Shown here piece after piece: positions 6,732-6,754 of a stretch of 6,754 nt of DNA. The DNA is from CAZAQK01 sp050249355. GTDB lineage: Bacteria; Pseudomonadota; Alphaproteobacteria; Rickettsiales; SXRF01. Position 1 is the first letter of the stretch. Each line of letters starts with the position of its first letter. The notes below the pieces were generated by a model. The model saw nothing but the letters and a program-made list of their open reading frames with translations. It was not told where the DNA came from and did no database searches. The DNA lies in contig JBFWQQ010000101.1 of the NCBI GenBank assembly GCA_050249355.1, positions 1 through 6,754 on the forward strand, in the 5' to 3' direction. The position numbers were made by a program, and so were the translations under genes.

Positions 6732-6754
6732 GCTTTCGCTGCGCGTATGAATTG
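6728..6754 (-). CDS. trpF: Probable C-terminal end of phosphoribosylanthranilate isomerase (runs off the right edge)
   Basis: On the minus strand, an open frame entering from the right edge reads QFIRAAKA and stops with TGA at 6730-6728, which overlaps the trpB ATG in an ATGA junction. Eight residues cannot identify a protein by themselves. Two things suggest TrpF: the peptide fits the final helix of alphaproteobacterial TrpF proteins (typically ending like I..FI.AAR/K), and trpF directly upstream of trpB is the usual order in this group. TrpF would make the precursor of the indole-3-glycerol phosphate used by TrpA. The 4-base overlap matches the trpB-trpA junction, which supports one translationally coupled trpFBA operon. 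It would be wrong if the neighbouring sequence showed a different gene or an earlier stop. Confidence 0.45.
   Translation of the reverse strand, partial: QFIRAAKA

Overview
The window looks like chromosomal DNA of an alphaproteobacterium. This rests on the AddA subfamily (UvrD-type helicase fused to a C-terminal nuclease), on the wording of TrpB and TrpA, and on the gene neighbourhood: addA-trxA facing a trpF-trpB-trpA operon is a classic alphaproteobacterial arrangement. Coding density is very high, and there is no sign of a mobile element, RNA gene, CRISPR array or integrated island. The species cannot be named from this sequence.

Layout, left to right. The 5' end (38 codons) of an unidentified minus-strand gene leaves the window at the left edge. 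A short AT-rich divergent intergenic region (115-174) follows, with a clear minus-strand -10 box and Shine-Dalgarno. Three plus-strand genes come next: addA (double-strand-break repair helicase-nuclease), trxA (thioredoxin 1) and an unusual 275-residue protein of the glutamine synthetase superfamily. That last gene ends 1 base before the stop codon of trpA, which is on the opposite strand. The minus strand then carries trpB and trpA (tryptophan synthase beta and alpha), joined by a 4-base ATGA overlap. The last 27 bases most likely hold the very end of trpF, also joined to trpB by an ATGA overlap.

How the genes work together. trpF-trpB-trpA encode the late steps of tryptophan synthesis, and the two tryptophan synthase subunits form one alpha2-beta2 channelling complex. 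addA and trxA are housekeeping genes for DNA repair and thiol redox.

The item most worth a second look is the glutamine synthetase-like gene. It keeps almost every catalytic-domain residue of the gamma-glutamylpolyamine synthetase (PuuA)/GlnT-like branch. It lacks the whole N-terminal beta-grasp domain, which in known enzymes completes the active site of the neighbouring subunit, and also lacks the usual C-terminal tail. It sits where folC and accD usually lie between trxA and trpA in related genomes, and addB is not directly upstream of addA. The locus therefore looks like a rearranged version of a conserved neighbourhood. No wholly new multi-gene system can be supported from this window.
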